NCBI GenBank assembly: GCA_025529335.1
Contig: JAMYHX010000032.1
Span: 1-64,000 of the forward strand
Direction: 5' to 3'
Origin: Rhizopus sp. PT2906
Taxonomy: Eukaryota > Mucoromycota > Mucoromycetes > Mucorales > Rhizopodaceae
Length of the DNA stretch: 64,000 bases
Shown here: positions 46,738 through 58,758 of the stretch, one piece after another
How positions within the stretch are numbered: the first letter of the stretch is position 1
Layout of the letters: each line of letters starts with the position of its first letter
Program-made: the position numbers and the translations under genes
The notes under the pieces: model-generated
The model's database searches: none
Seen by the model: the letters and a program-made list of their open reading frames with translations, nothing else
What the model was told of the DNA's origin: nothing

Positions 46738-47149
46738 AGTCTTTTCATTTTTTTTTGTCACTTCATAAAATAAAAGGTGCGTCAAGTAATTTATTTGGGA
46801 TCAGCATATTGTTATGCACATGCAGTAAAGATCAACTCTCTCCTTCTTTCTCTTATTTTTTAGGCGCGCTTTCACATCATTTTTGTTTGTAATTCTCTCC
46901 ATGTGAAAAATGGGAAAAAAGTAGGGGTGTTGTATATATTTGGAAATAAAAGTGATGCTAAAACACAAAAGGGTAACTAAAAACGATGTCACACCGGCCC
47001 AAACAGCAACTGGTTGTCTTACCCCTTAAAGATGTGTCCGCTGCCCCTTTTAATAACTTTTCAATGTCACACTTTCATAAAAAAAAATAGCGCCCTTTTT
47101 ATTTTTATTTTTTTTTTTCGTTTCTTTCTCCCCTTTTTGAATCAAAATC
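46738..47149. other. Intergenic region
   Basis: 3' flank of the GPI-protein gene and promoter of the Glu/Lys-rich protein gene, ending in long T-rich tracts (about 47090-47140). No gene seen. Confidence 0.5.
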
Positions 47150-48605
47150 ATGGCAAAGAAGAACGGTGGCAACAAGAAAAAGAATGCTCGTAAGAACAAT
47201 AAGAAGACGACACCCACTCAATCCACAACGCCTTCTGTGACTGGATCTAATAGCTCATCTACTGAGAAGCTGCCTTTAGAACAAAATAACGCGATTGATT
47301 CAAAAGTTACTCCTCAAATTGAGGAGCCTAAGGTCAACACAGAGTCAATTGATTCCGAAAAGGTCAAGTCTGATGATCCCAAAGAAGAAGTCTTGGGACA
47401 AGAAGAAACTAAGCCTTTGGAGCAAAAGATGGATGACAATCAGGAAAACGAATCTAAATCTCAAAAGGTCGTACCAGAGGAACCACAACTCGAGACTAAG
47501 GCTACACAGCCCATCGTACAGAATACTGATGAAACGAACGTAGCCGAAACAGTTCGTGCACCTGAAACAAAGACTGCTGTGGCTGAGGAAAGTAAGCCTT
47601 CTGAAGTTAAAGAGGAAGTAACCAAGCCTGTTGAAGACGTGCCTGAGCAAGTAAAGACGGAAGAAGTAGTTGAATCTAAAGCTGAGGAAGCCAAGGCTGA
47701 AGAAACTGTCCGATCTGATGATGAAGCCAAAATTGAAGAAATAAAGGTACAGGATGCTCCTAAGCCTGAAGAAACTCAAGTTGAACAATTGAAGGTGGGA
47801 GAAACCAAGACTGAACAAGCTGAGGCTAAAGAAATCAAATCCGAAGAAGTCAAGGCTGAAGAAATCGAATCTAAAGAAGTCAAGACGGAAGAAGTCAAAT
47901 CCGAAGAGATCAAGACTGAAGAGGTCAAGACTGAAGAGATCAAGGCTGAAGAAACCAAGACTGAGGAAATCATTAAGGAGTCAAAGGCTGAGACTACAGA
48001 AGTAGAGGTTGAAGGAGCCACTGCTTTTGCAAAAGAGGAAGAGGATCAGCCCCCTATCAAGGAAAACAAAGACAATGAAGCCATCCTTTCTTCTGAAGAG
48101 AAGAAGGAGCAGCTGGAATTACCAAAAGAAGAAAACACGATCGAGACCGCTGTAACGAGTGACCAATCTCAAATGAGTAATGAACAAACTAAAGTCACTA
48201 AAAACGAATCTTCTATCAAGGAGTCTCACAGTATCCTGACAGAAGGAGCAAGCTCTACTTTCAAATCATCAACAACCACTGCTAATGAATCAAACAACTC
48301 ATTCATCAAGAGAAGTAAAAGTGTCATTGGAACACTTGGTGGTTCCCAAAAGAATGTGACAAAGAGAAAATCACAACTTTTAGGATTGTTCAAGCGTAAT
48401 GGAAAGGTAATTATACATAATAAAGGGATGTGCATGAATATTAACTGTAAATAAATAGGACAACATGAACACACCTCCTATGCCTAGTTTACCTACAACA
48501 ATTGAAGAAGTATCTGAAAAGAAAGAGATTAAGCCAGAAAAGAAGGTGAAATCACGTAAATCATGGATGTTCTGGAAATCATCCATGACTACTATTAAGC
48601 AATAA
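47150..48605 (+). CDS. Glu/Lys-rich repeat protein, 467 aa
   Basis: Two exons, 47150-48406 and 48459-48605, separated by a 52-nt intron. A basic N-terminus (MAKKNGGNKKKNARKNNKK) is followed by a long disordered, acidic region (about residues 40-330) built from degenerate short repeats of the type K-[TAS]-E-E-[VI], densest at about residues 205-285. The C-terminal part is different and more conserved-looking: Ser-rich with SFIKRSKSVIGTLGG, SQLLGLFKRNGK and, in exon 2, SRKSWMFWKSSMTTIKQ. The basic/aromatic patches could bind membranes or partners. No known family. Strong purine bias on the coding strand explains several long antisense open frames, which are rejected as genes. Confidence 0.78.
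47700..48000 (+). repeat. Degenerate coding repeats (KxEE)
   Basis: Within the Glu/Lys-rich gene, units such as GAAGAAATCAAG and GAAGAAGTCAAG recur roughly every 12-21 bases, encoding EEIK/EEVK blocks. The array is imperfect and likely to vary in length between strains. Confidence 0.7.
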
Positions 48606-48811
48606 TCATTAATACTTTGTACACTTTTTTTTTCTTCTTTTTTACGCATATTAATTTCTTAAATATTAAAAGGCGGTTAATAAATACACATCAGTCGCTT
48701 TTGTTAATCATGAACACGTATTTCAAAAGGGAATGAAAATGTACTTCATTAAGGAAATGACATAATGCAAATAGACACTCCTTTCAAGTGAATAAAGTTG
48801 CATTTATCAAT

Positions 48812-48814
<3 letters not shown>

Positions 48815-48860
<46 letters not shown>
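48815..48860. repeat. 46-bp poly-A tract
   Basis: An uninterrupted run of 46 A residues. An AATAAA hexamer lies about 20 bp upstream (48791-48796), the arrangement of a polyadenylated transcript end. It may mark a retroposed sequence or simply be an expanded homopolymer. Confidence 0.8.
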
Positions 48861-48862
<2 letters not shown>

Positions 48863-48924
48863 ACGGTCACAAATATTACTTTTTTTTTTTCGAATGTTAT
48901 TTTCATGGTCCTTTTTTTCTTAAA

Positions 48925-50126
48925 ATGACATTGCAATCTCACTGTTTGTTGACTTCCATCATAAAGAGACCTATTTTGGTTCATAATATTTCCCAAATAA
49001 AGCATGTAGTGAAGCCTCTGCACGTTAATTTTGGATTATCCAAGACATCCTCTATCAGGTTAACAAGGTAACCTCCCTCTTTTTTTTCGTGGAAATCCCC
49101 CTCCCAAGACTTACTCTTTTATATAGACTCGATACCTTTGTACCCCTTCAACGTACATTTATTTCAATTAAGCACAATTATAGTTTACGTAGAGAGGAAG
49201 AGAAAAGAAAAGAAAAAAAACTTACATTTCCTACAGGCATAAAAAAAGTAAGGAGAGAGAAAAGAGGAGGGAATAAAAGGGCTTATTATGTTTATCAAAT
49301 AAATAGGAGCTTCGAGAGAACATTTACACCATTCCCAATTTGTTAACGTTTGGCAGGTTGTTAGCAGCACCTTATATTGGTTATTTAATACTCGAACGCG
49401 ATTATAATATGGCTTTGGGATTGTTTGCCCTGGCAGGGTTCACCGATATGGTAACACAACCCATCATTTATTTCTATGACAACTAACTTTAATAAGTTGG
49501 ATGGATATATTGCTAGGAAATACAACATGCGGACACTTTTAGGGACTATTATTGATCCAGCAGCTGATAAAGCACTCATGACAGTGATGACAGTGACATT
49601 GACTATGGAAGGAGTTATACCATGTATAAGAATAATTCGCAGGTTGTGCTCATGAAGTGATTTTAACGTCATACGATAGTGCCACTTGCAACGGTTATAC
49701 TAGGAAGAGACCTTGGGTTGGTGATATCAGCATTTTATTATAGATACATCTCTTTGCCTGAGCCAGTAAGAAAAAAAAAAAAAGATAAAGCAAAGATAAT
49801 GGAGATTGATCTATTGACTCCTTAAAATAGAAAACAATTGCACGTTATTTTGATGGATCTATTCCTTCAGCAGAAGTGAAACCAACACAAATTAGTAAAG
49901 TCAATACAGCACTACAGTTACTTTTAATGGGATGTTCTTTGACTACTGTAACAGTGAATGTACCTTCAGCTGAAGCAATGACTGCATTACAGTAAGTGAT
50001 ATATCCTTAAATTACAAAGCAAAGGGCTGATTGTGTATAAATAGATGGATTGTTGGAGGCACAACTATCTGGTCAGGGGCAAGCTATCTATTCTCAAAAG
50101 ATGCTGTGCGAATACTGAAAAAATAG
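48925..50126 (+). CDS. CRD1: Cardiolipin synthase, mitochondrial
   Basis: Predicted 287-residue inner-membrane enzyme that joins CDP-diacylglycerol and phosphatidylglycerol to make cardiolipin. Seven exons: 48925-49067, 49127-49247, 49307-49450, 49497-49623, 49680-49765, 49831-49991 and 50045-50126; introns of 46-65 nt, all phases consistent. Exon 1 is a basic, hydroxylated, Asp/Glu-free N-terminus, as expected for a mitochondrial presequence. Exon 3 begins ELRENIYTIPNLLTFGRLLA. The CDP-alcohol phosphatidyltransferase motif D-x2-D-G-x2-A-R-x8-G-x3-D-x3-D is formed across the exon 3/4 junction: FTDM, LDGYIARKYN, then LLGTIIDPAADK. Several later hydrophobic helices follow. The first two exons are the least certain part, because they rest on splice sites and presequence character. 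Confidence 0.88.
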
Positions 50127-50270
50127 AAGAAAAAAAGTTTTTTTTTTGGTAACATTTTTAAGCAGGGAGCCATTTCTTTCTCTTTCTTTCTTTCTTTCTT
50201 TTGTTTTATAAACTGTCTACACACAGATCCTTCTCCCTCATTTTTCACTCTTTTTTTTTTTTTACAAATA

Positions 50271-53072
50271 ATGAATCTTGATCGTTTACAAATTGGTAAC
50301 TGAAATTTTATTCAAAAAAGAAGAAACAATGATATTAATAAACAATAGTTTTATGTTTATTCACAAATGACAATAATCAAGTCTTGAAAATATCAGAAAC
50401 TCAAGTCATTTTACCTTCAACTACCAATACTCCTATTTATTCCTATGATCATGTCCTTGACTTTAATCAACTATCAGATTACTTTGACAAAATACCCCAC
50501 CATTTATTGAAAGGTTTAATATTATTTACTCTTTTTAAATAATTTCTATTAATACACATGTGTCATTTTAGGCAAAGATGCAAATATCGTTATTTTTGTA
50601 AGTCCAAAATATATATGTCAGTTGTGTTACACACTCATGATTTTTTATACAACAGGATCCTTCCCTTAATAGAAATAGTCTATTGGATACTAAACTAGTA
50701 TTATCATTAGCACCTTTATTTTCTTGCACAAATAATCAAATTTATATCAAATTCACTGAATCATTAAGGGACGATACCCCATTTAATCTATTACCCCATG
50801 AAAAAGACACAATACAGATAACCAGCATAAATGACATGCTAAGGTTAGATCAACAATTATATACTAAACATTTTTTATTAAACAATGATGTAGATATTAT
50901 AAACTTGGATTAAGTCATCATGACCCATCCACCACTTCATCATTTACCATCTTCATCCATCAAGAAACTCATTCATCTCAGTTCACAATCACAGATATCT
51001 CTGGGCAGGATCCAGAGCATATAAGCAGCCTATTGAACATCAACACAAACGTGACTCTTTTGACATCCATCAGTCAAACCGATGACCTAGACCTCGTTCG
51101 ACGGGCACTCGACATCACGTCAAGTTTTTATCAAAAAAGGGATGGCGCACCCTCATCTGAGAGCGAGGCTTATTTACGCCAGACGATTCTAAAAATGAGT
51201 TCAGAACTAACCTCACTCCGCTCCTACAACCGAGGCTCTTTACAGTCTGTCTCTTCAGACCAAGACCACAAGGCACGCTCGACGTTTTCGTCCATCTCCA
51301 ACTTTACTCATCTGACCGTACCGGAAGCCGATGAGGACAAGGTACTATTATCCGACCTCAACCGTCAAATTGAAGAACTTCAGAACCAGGTGACTGTCAC
51401 CAGGGACCGTAACATGCATGTGGAGCATGAATTGCAGCATATGATATCCACGCGTCAGCAATATGTTGACCTTGCCGATCACTTACTCACCATACAGGCA
51501 AAACAAGATCAGCTCATTGATTTCCTAGAGACCAAACTTCAGGAGACAGAGACGCTTTATGAAAATGCGTACTGTGCCAATCAACGGCTAGAAGACGGTC
51601 TAAAGAATATCATTCGCGACCTAGATCATCTCAGCCTCGACAGACATCAGCTCGGACAGATGTTTCGCGTAGTAGAAAATCTCATCTTTAAGCAAGATCA
51701 AGACAGCACAAGGGCCCTGGAGGCACTGGGTTATTTTAGATCAGAGTTTGAGAGACAAGAAAAGGAGCTTTCACAAAAGAATAGCGAGATTGAACGCTTG
51801 ATGTACGACAAAGACGACCCTCTCGATCAACAAAGGACAACAGCGCTTGAGAACCGTATCAAGGAACTAGAGGAACAGATCGAGCATGTTCGTTCCCAAC
51901 GGGACAGATTCTATTCACAACTTCAGGAACATCTCCAGGAATCAGAAAAGACACATCATGCACTGGCCTTACAGACAGCAAGAAGCAACTCGCTTGAGAA
52001 ACGCGTTGCTGAATTACAAGCAGAACTTGATTCCTGTCGGAAGATGATCAAACAGCACGATGCGTCCGGACTGATCCATAAGCTCGAACTTGAATTGTCT
52101 GCTCTCAAACATCAAAAACAGATTGATGAAAAGGACTTTGAAATCAGCTATGAGAATGCCCTGAATGAGTCAAAGTCGATGAAACAGGTAGTAGAACAGC
52201 AAGCCAAGACGATCGAATGCTTAAAGACAAGTATTCAGTCACTTCATTGCCAGTTGAATACCAACAAGGGTGTGCCTGACAGACCACTGTCAGAACCAGT
52301 GATCATAGACAGACCGATCCGAGTAAGACGTAACAGCGACAGTAGCAGCATTATATCAGCGTATGGTCATTATAACCACTTTGAGACGCAAGAGGAATGT
52401 ATGCGCTGGATACAAGAAAACATTGACGACGCTGATAAAGAAGAGGTCATGAAACGACTCTTGCTCGAAAACTCAAACCTGAAATCAACACTCGCAGGCT
52501 TCGAATCACAAATGACGAGCCAGCGTGATGACTTTACCGAACAAATTCGTGCACTCGAAAACGATATTGTGAAATTAACGCTTGCCAAGAAACAACTCGA
52601 GAGGGATCTCCATCGAGTCAGTCAAGGCAGTCATGGGTCGATGGAGAGTCGAACAAGTCATAAGGTGCAGAGCATAACCTCTACCTCATCCCATAAAAGC
52701 AGGATGAGAGATTCAGATACGCCAAAGCAACTTCGACAGTCCAATACGGTCATACCGCCTCCTCCAAGCGAACCACCTAGTGAGCCCATCCCCCCATTAC
52801 CTCAAGAAAATGACAATGATGCGCCGACCAAGAAACAGGCCCTTGTGAGAGATGACAGTCTCCATCATCTCGAACTAAAAGTCCATCAGCAACAGCAGGA
52901 GATAGAGACCCTGCTGGAACAGCAAATGAGTTCCAAACAGAAACTAGAGGACATGCAGCATGAGCTTGAGATGGAAAAGAAATTGAAGCAAAAGGCAGAA
53001 AGAGCGCACGAGATCTTAGAAAAACGAATGCAAGATTTAATGAATAAAAAAAACAAGTTTCTTTGCTTTTAA
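50271..53072 (+). CDS. Kinesin-like protein with a degenerate motor head
   Basis: Exons 50271-50295, 50382-50513, 50572-50597 and 50656-53072 (introns 86, 58 and 58 nt) give about 865 residues if one frame break near 50890-50913 is ignored. The N-terminal ~250 residues follow the kinesin head: YSYDHVLDF (usual F-x-FDxVF), then LLKGKDANIVIF, then DPSLNRNS where GQTGSGKT (P-loop) belongs. Further on, DPSTTSSFTIFIHQ stands where switch I (NxxSSRSH..FTI) belongs, and FTITDISGQD where switch II (DLAGSE) belongs. So the fold is suggested while nucleotide-binding residues are lost, as in yeast Smy1. The rest is long coiled coil, with a Pro-rich stretch (VIPPPPSEPPSEPIPPLP) before the last coil. The frame break may be a real mutation, an assembly error, or an unusual frameshift. 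Orthology is inference. Confidence 0.6.
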
Positions 53073-53443
53073 TAAATCACAAGCATTTTTTCACATCAAT
53101 GCCCCCCGTTTCTGTAGAAAATTAGCTAAAGTGTAGCGAGGAAGTGCTCATTTTTTGATCTTTATTATGATTTTATGCGCTGAGCTTTGAACAATGCTCG
53201 TGTTGACGCAGCTTGTTATACTCTTATATATGTCCTTGTTTTCTTTATGACATCAGAAAAGAGATCTGTTTATATATTGAATAACACCATCAGCTATCTT
53301 GACGAGAAGCACTTGTCAACTTTATAATGGCCTCAGTAATAGCATCCGAAAAAAAAAGGAACTTTTTCATATTGATAATATATTTATGCATAAGCAGTTA
53401 TGATTTTTTTTTTTACGTTTTTGATTTTAATGTAGTGGGATAA
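53073..53443. other. Convergent intergenic region
   Basis: Shared 3' flank of the kinesin-like and nuclease genes. AT-rich; no gene, no repeat beyond short homopolymers. Confidence 0.5.
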
Positions 53444-54459
53444 TTAGTGAGAGGGTAATGCCTTCTTTTGAGCATCATTGAACTTTCTAACGACTAATTT
53501 GCATTCTGTTTCCTTGCAAAGGTCAGGTAACGCGTATTTACTATCTCCCATTCTCTCAAAGAACACAAGACCAGCACCTCGCTCAACTGCGTCCAAAGGC
53601 ACCTTGAAAGCTTCCAATGGCGTGTTGTCTGGAATAGGTGCGTTGGGTAATACGAAAGCGCCGACACTGTATCGACCGTTCTTGTGGGTCATGATGACCT
53701 TATAAAAGTGTGTAGGAACAGCTACATTAGGGGGATTGCCAATCACTTGATATTTGACGTAGAATTTTCCGTCGGCTTCCTGATGAGGCAAATATAAAGG
53801 TCCGGTAAAGACATAGACATCAGAGAACTTTTGGGTCAAGGTTCTACAAAAGTTTTCAAGATAGGCCCAATCTAGATATATGTTAATATGTAATTCCCCA
53901 TCATTTCTGTTATCTTACAGTCTCTGTTGAATCCTTCTCCTACTTGGGGTGCTATATTTGTTAAATAAAATGTTTCGTCCATAGATACTTGACTATTCTT
54001 GACATCAGCAGCTGGAACCATATGTCCTCTATCGAATCCACTTCGGAAATAATCAGCGAGTTTAGCTCGGAATTGAGGAGGAACACCGTCGTCTTCTTTG
54101 AAATTAGACTTTTGACGATCCACATCATCGCCACGCTTTAAGCTGTCTACAGTTAAATGTTCAGCAACCCAGTTGGGGTTACGGTCACGACGGTTGTATG
54201 AAGTAACATAGGCACTTCGGTATATAAGATCATTGACTGGACCAGGAAATCCAAATGGTAAAATAGTCTTGGCTTTTTCAATGTTATCCAAGGCTTTGTT
54301 GTTACTAGGAGCCATGGGACGCTGTTGTGAAGGTGGAGGTGGCATGACAGCTGGCTGAAGTGGCTTCATAGGCTTTTGTGTGAACTTTTGATACGCTGCA
54401 AACGATATAGCACCGACGGCTGCACCGCCTAAAACTAAGGTTGCTCTTTCAGCTGCCAT
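53444..54459 (-). CDS. NUC1: Mitochondrial DNA/RNA non-specific nuclease (EndoG/Nuc1)
   Basis: Predicted 322-residue nuclease. Two exons, 54459-53919 and 53871-53444, with a 47-nt intron. The N-terminus is a short membrane-anchor/presequence (about residues 1-30: ATLVLGGAAVGAISFAAYQK) and a Pro-rich linker. The catalytic DRGHM motif (residues 143-147, GFDRGHMVPAADVK) supplies the general-base His; the splice junction completes the metal-binding region, reading NIAPQVGEGFNRDYWAYLE. The C-terminal half (VYVFTGPLYLPH, VPTHFYKVI) is typical of Nuc1. In yeast the enzyme sits in the mitochondrial intermembrane space or inner membrane and acts in mtDNA recombination and cell death. Full-length and intact. 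Confidence 0.94.
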
Positions 54460-54619
54460 AATGTAAGGAAAACAAAACCGGGTTCCTGAAAATCAGATTA
54501 TAGAGCACAACAAGTGTAGGTAGATCGGTGTGACCGGAAATATAAGCCACAGAATCGTATAATGCATCCAGCTGTTTGGCTTTTTTTTTTTTTTTTTTTT
54601 GTAAAATATACTTTTAATA

Positions 54620-55766
54620 ATGGCAGAAACAGATCAACCAGAGCAACAAAAAAATAACAAGAGATTTAGAAAAGATAAACGTAAGCTTAAAAGCAATAAT
54701 ATGCAGGAAAAACATAAACTGATTGACATCATAGCTTGGGATACCGACGACATTGATCATTGGAAGATTGAAGAATATAAACCAGAATATACTTCACAGC
54801 CATTCACAGAAGAGTCTTCATTTGCAACATTATTCCCTAAATATAGAGAAGCATATTTGAAAGAATGCTGGCCACTGGTTACAAAAGCTCTTGAGAAATG
54901 GGTATGAAAAAAAAAAAAGACAAGAGAGAGAGAGAAAAGAACTAATATAATCAAAAAGGGAATTGCATGTGTTTTAGATTTGGTGGAAGGCAGTATGACA
55001 GTAAAGACAACAAGAAAATCTTGGGATCCTTATTCAATTATTAAAGCAAGAGATCTTATAAAATTATTAGCAAGAAGTGTACCTTTTCCGCAGGTACTTA
55101 TAAGAGAAATTTCTGGAGACAGTTGCTAAATAAAGAAATATAGGCAATCAAAATTATGGAAGATGGCATTGCTTGTGATATCATAAAGATTGGAAATATC
55201 ACTCGTAACAAGGAAAGATTTGTAAAGCGTAGACAAAGATTGATTGGACCTAATGGTTCAACTTTAAAAGTAAAAAATAATCAAAGCATAAGGTTATGAT
55301 GATACTCATGTGGATTTCTTAGGCAATTGAACTCTTGACAAAATGTTATATGATGGTTCAAGGTAATACGGTTGCTGCTATGGGTCCATATAAGGGACTT
55401 AAGGATCTTCGTCGTATTGTGATTGATTGTATGAAGAACATTCACCCTATTTATCACATAAAAGTAAGCATATGCATACTGATAGCTTCTTTTTTTTTTT
55501 TTACTTATTTGTTACTATAGGAACTCATGATTAAGCGAGAACTTGCAAAGGATCCTAAATTGGCAAATGAATCCTGGGATAGATTCTTACCCAAGTTCAA
55601 GAAGAAGAACGTTAAATCAAAGAAGAAGGTTATCGAGAAACCAAAGAAGGAATACACACCATTCCCTCCAGCACCTGTCAAATCAAAGATCGATTTACAA
55701 CTGGAGAGTGGCGAGTATTTCTTGAACAAGGAAAAGAACTCAAAGAAGAGAAAGTTAGAACAATAA
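54620..55766 (+). CDS. KRR1: KRR1 small-subunit processome protein
   Basis: Predicted 309-residue nucleolar KH-domain protein needed for 18S rRNA maturation. Five exons: 54620-54901, 54959-55093, 55144-55269, 55323-55463 and 55521-55766, with introns of 50-57 nt. The first acceptor is fixed at 54958 because the resulting ALEKWGIACVLDLVEGSMTV matches the family, whereas the later TTTAG would delete conserved residues. Other signatures: WDTDDIDHWKIEEYKPE, TTRKSWDPYSIIKARDL, RFVKRRQRLIGPNGSTLK (KH loop) and TKCYMMVQGNTVAAMGPYKG; KRELAKDPKLANESW follows. The acidic/coiled tail seen beyond ESGEYFL in yeast is mostly absent here: the protein ends 15 residues later in KKRKLEQ. Upstream is a long T tract (54579-54600). 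Confidence 0.95.
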
Positions 55767-57032
55767 AATGTATATTATGCCGCACAAACAGCACATTTAA
55801 GTCCTTATTGTGTATGTGGATGCTTTAAATCAGATTAGCATACATATTGTTGTTGCTGTGTTTTTTTTTTTGAAAAAAAAAAAGGATCTATTATAGCTAC
55901 ACAGCAGCCATTTGCATGGATCTATAAACACTGAAATTCAGGATTTGCAAAGATGGTGTTACTTTTACAATGTATGAAAATAATACGTGTTTAAATATCC
56001 TTAATATGAAAGGAAACTACTCTTTTGCTCAAATATTATATCTTGCATAATTTGCGAATTCAAAATTATCTTACTGTTAGTGAATTCGCTTGAAAAGAGT
56101 AAAGATATATGTGCCAACTTAAGCTGTCCTCTTAAATAATGAATTAAACCGGTATTGTTTTTGACAAGTAATGAATCATAAAATTGATGATATCTCTGCG
56201 ATAGTCAAAGATTCTTGTCAGTAGAATGACGCGATATTTCGCTTTCTTTTATTGTTCTCTTAAACCTAAGGTATCTTGGACATGATAATCATTCCTTTTG
56301 ACTCGACCAAGTTATTGAAATCCCCTATAGCTGAGAGCATCTATTTTGAGAACATCATTCAGTATTCTTCATATGTCGTGTTTTCCATTGTTTCCCGTCG
56401 AATAATTGCGCTATTATTTCATTTAACATAATGAAAGAATCTCAGTCTGCCAATAGTAATTGGAAACGACAAATAATTTTGGATTTCTGATATGAACTTT
56501 ACCAAATTTGGTAAGCTGATGCCTCCTTTTGTCTTCCCTTCCCCATTTTGAAGCGTGCTTCTAGGCTTTTAAATTATGAGGTGTTCCCCCCCCCCTCCCT
56601 TCTCTCTCTTTTCTACTAGCAGAGAGCTTTGTGTTTCCATTAGAGTGAAAAATAAACTTTCCGACTGGGAGCCACGTTTATAAATTTATCACAAGCACCC
56701 AATATGCCAAGGATTTTACCCTTTCTAATAGTATACAAGTAGTATGCAATCACTGAACGGAATTAAGCAAGTGCCATTTTTTTAATTATTTATTTATAGA
56801 ACGGAATAACCTGAGGTTTAAACAGATCGCCCTAAAGCCAAATTTGAGCCAAGAAATCAAAAATATACATACAGTAGAGAAGCTTTAATCGGGGCTTTAA
56901 ATAGCCTATTTCACGGAGTTTGTCAGTACATCATCTGAAAGCAAAGTATCCTGAGCATTTAATAAACAAAGCCATTTCTTTTTCTTTTTTCTATCCTTTT
57001 TCTTCTTGTTTCTCTTATTTGCTTAATCTACA
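55767..57032. other. Intergenic region of 1.27 kb
   Basis: No gene supported. It contains a homopolymer pair of T and A (about 55861-55884), a C-rich run near 56587-56600, and a CT-rich stretch just before the ATG at 57033 that is probably the core promoter of the GATA/PHD gene. Confidence 0.5.
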
Positions 57033-58559
57033 ATGCAACCTGTTATTCATCTTCATATAAACTCTTCCTATAATGATAAGCCAACACATATGGTTCAAGA
57101 AGGATTAGCAATATCTCCTTTTATAACTCGGGTACCTTTTATGGAAACATCAAGCTTCATATCAAGCCTTGATGAAACACTAGCTACACTACCATTGGTA
57201 TGTCTCTTTTTACTCCCCCTTCCTTTTCCTTCTCCCTCCTTTTTTGCAGCCTATATGCTTTCTGTTTTCTCTTTTTCTTTCTTTATCTTTCCTCAGTTTA
57301 TCTTTTTGAACACTTGATCCTAACTATATTATCTCCGCATTCATTATAAACAGCATCGGTACTACATTTCACCATTCACTGTACCTTCCCAAGCATCAAT
57401 AGAGCAAGAAGACAGAGAGCAAGTCGATATCGAAAACAAGCTGTTAAATGATGTCTTTTTCTCTCCGCCAGCGATGATGAGTCCATCAAGTGAGCTTGGC
57501 TTTTCCAAAGTCGATGATGTCAGTGATCTTACGGAACTCAGCATGAGTCTCTTTGAGCGCACAAGCAGCATTTGCAGCAGTAATTCCTCCAGTGAAGATG
57601 AAGATTACTGTGTTCAAGACGATAATCACACACTGTTCCTTTGTGATTTTGATTTGGAAGCAGAGCAAAAAAGCGATCAAGACAATCACTCGGGAATCAA
57701 GCGGAATATCAATGAATGTACTGTTAGCAACAGGGCCATAAACCGTGATGCACCATGTAAAAAGCGCAAAACCAAAGAAAAGAAAGATAGTGCGACCACA
57801 TTAGACGCGATTTCTATGCAACACTCATCAGACAGGTAAAATCATGAGACAAAGTAAAAAAAAATATATATATGCCCTTGTTGCACAATCTCATATTGCC
57901 TACAGCAGAGATGAACATCAATATCACCAGCAATATGAATATTCAAAGTCAGTAACAGTCATTGACCAAAAAAAGAATGACACGATCGTTGAACCTATCG
58001 CGAGGTCATCCTCTTCACCCACTCTCTACGAGACATTTACAAAGCAGAACATTGACTGGTGTCGTTATTGTGGTACAACAGAAGGAATCAATTGGAGGCC
58101 AGGTCCCTGGGGTAAACGCACACTTTGCAAGTAAGTTTGTCCCAAATCTTTTTTTTTATTATTTGCTTATCTTATATATCGTGTAGTAAACATGGGTGTG
58201 ACTATAAAGGCTACGGATTTGCTTGTAAGCTTCCAAGATTAGATCTAACTGAATACTTAAAGGAACCTCTCGCAAAACGCACGCGGCCTATCCTTCAATT
58301 ATATTGTTCTGTCTGTCAAAAGAAAGAATCATGGCAAAATAATCGACTCATTTTTTGCGATGGCTGTCCCAAATCATTTCATCAACAATGCTTTCATAAA
58401 GAAATAAGTAACAGCGTATTAGAAAGTGATGAATCATGGTACTGTACGGATGCATGCAGTGAAAACATAACACGTAAACGCGTTGTTATCGAACTATCCC
58501 GCAAACGTCTACCTCTGATGCGAACACCAAAAAATGCTCTTTTACAATCAACTTCATAG
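57033..58559 (+). CDS. GATA-like zinc finger plus PHD finger protein
   Basis: Predicted 414-residue nuclear protein. Exons 57033-57197, 57354-57835, 57906-58130 and 58187-58559; introns 156, 70 and 56 nt, the first being the longest in the window. The N-terminal half is Ser/acid-rich and disordered, with a basic PCKKRKTKEKK signal. A GATA-type finger lies at about residues 268-295 (CRYCGTTEGINWRPGPWGKR, then TLCNKHGCDYKG), its last knuckle created by splicing. It has CNKH rather than CNAC, so the fourth ligand is probably His 293 or a shifted Cys 295. A C4HC3 PHD finger follows (CSVCQKKESW, FCDGCPKSFHQQCF, SWYCTDAC), which typically reads histone H3 tails. The pairing suggests a chromatin-linked transcription regulator. 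Confidence 0.86.
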
Positions 58560-58758
58560 AAAAAAAAACTGCATCATACATTAATAGAAAACGCATTCGC
58601 TCGAGTGTAAATACTAACAACATACAAATTATATAATGATTTAATAATAAAAAAGACAGTAAAAAGTCTAAACGAGTTGATAAAAAGAAACTTTTTTTTT
58701 CAAGTTTTATTGCTAAAATACAATATATAAATACTGATACAATTATAAAAATAAATTA

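Noticed and set aside
47345..48021. Several antisense open frames of 80-157 codons opposite the Glu/Lys-rich gene.
   Set aside because: They arise because GAA/AAG-rich coding sequence has few stops in reverse; their translations are low-complexity (FxLF or SSVxTSS patterns).
49089..49346. 85-codon frame starting with GTG near cardiolipin synthase.
   Set aside because: Explained as exon 2 of cardiolipin synthase plus flanking intron sequence.
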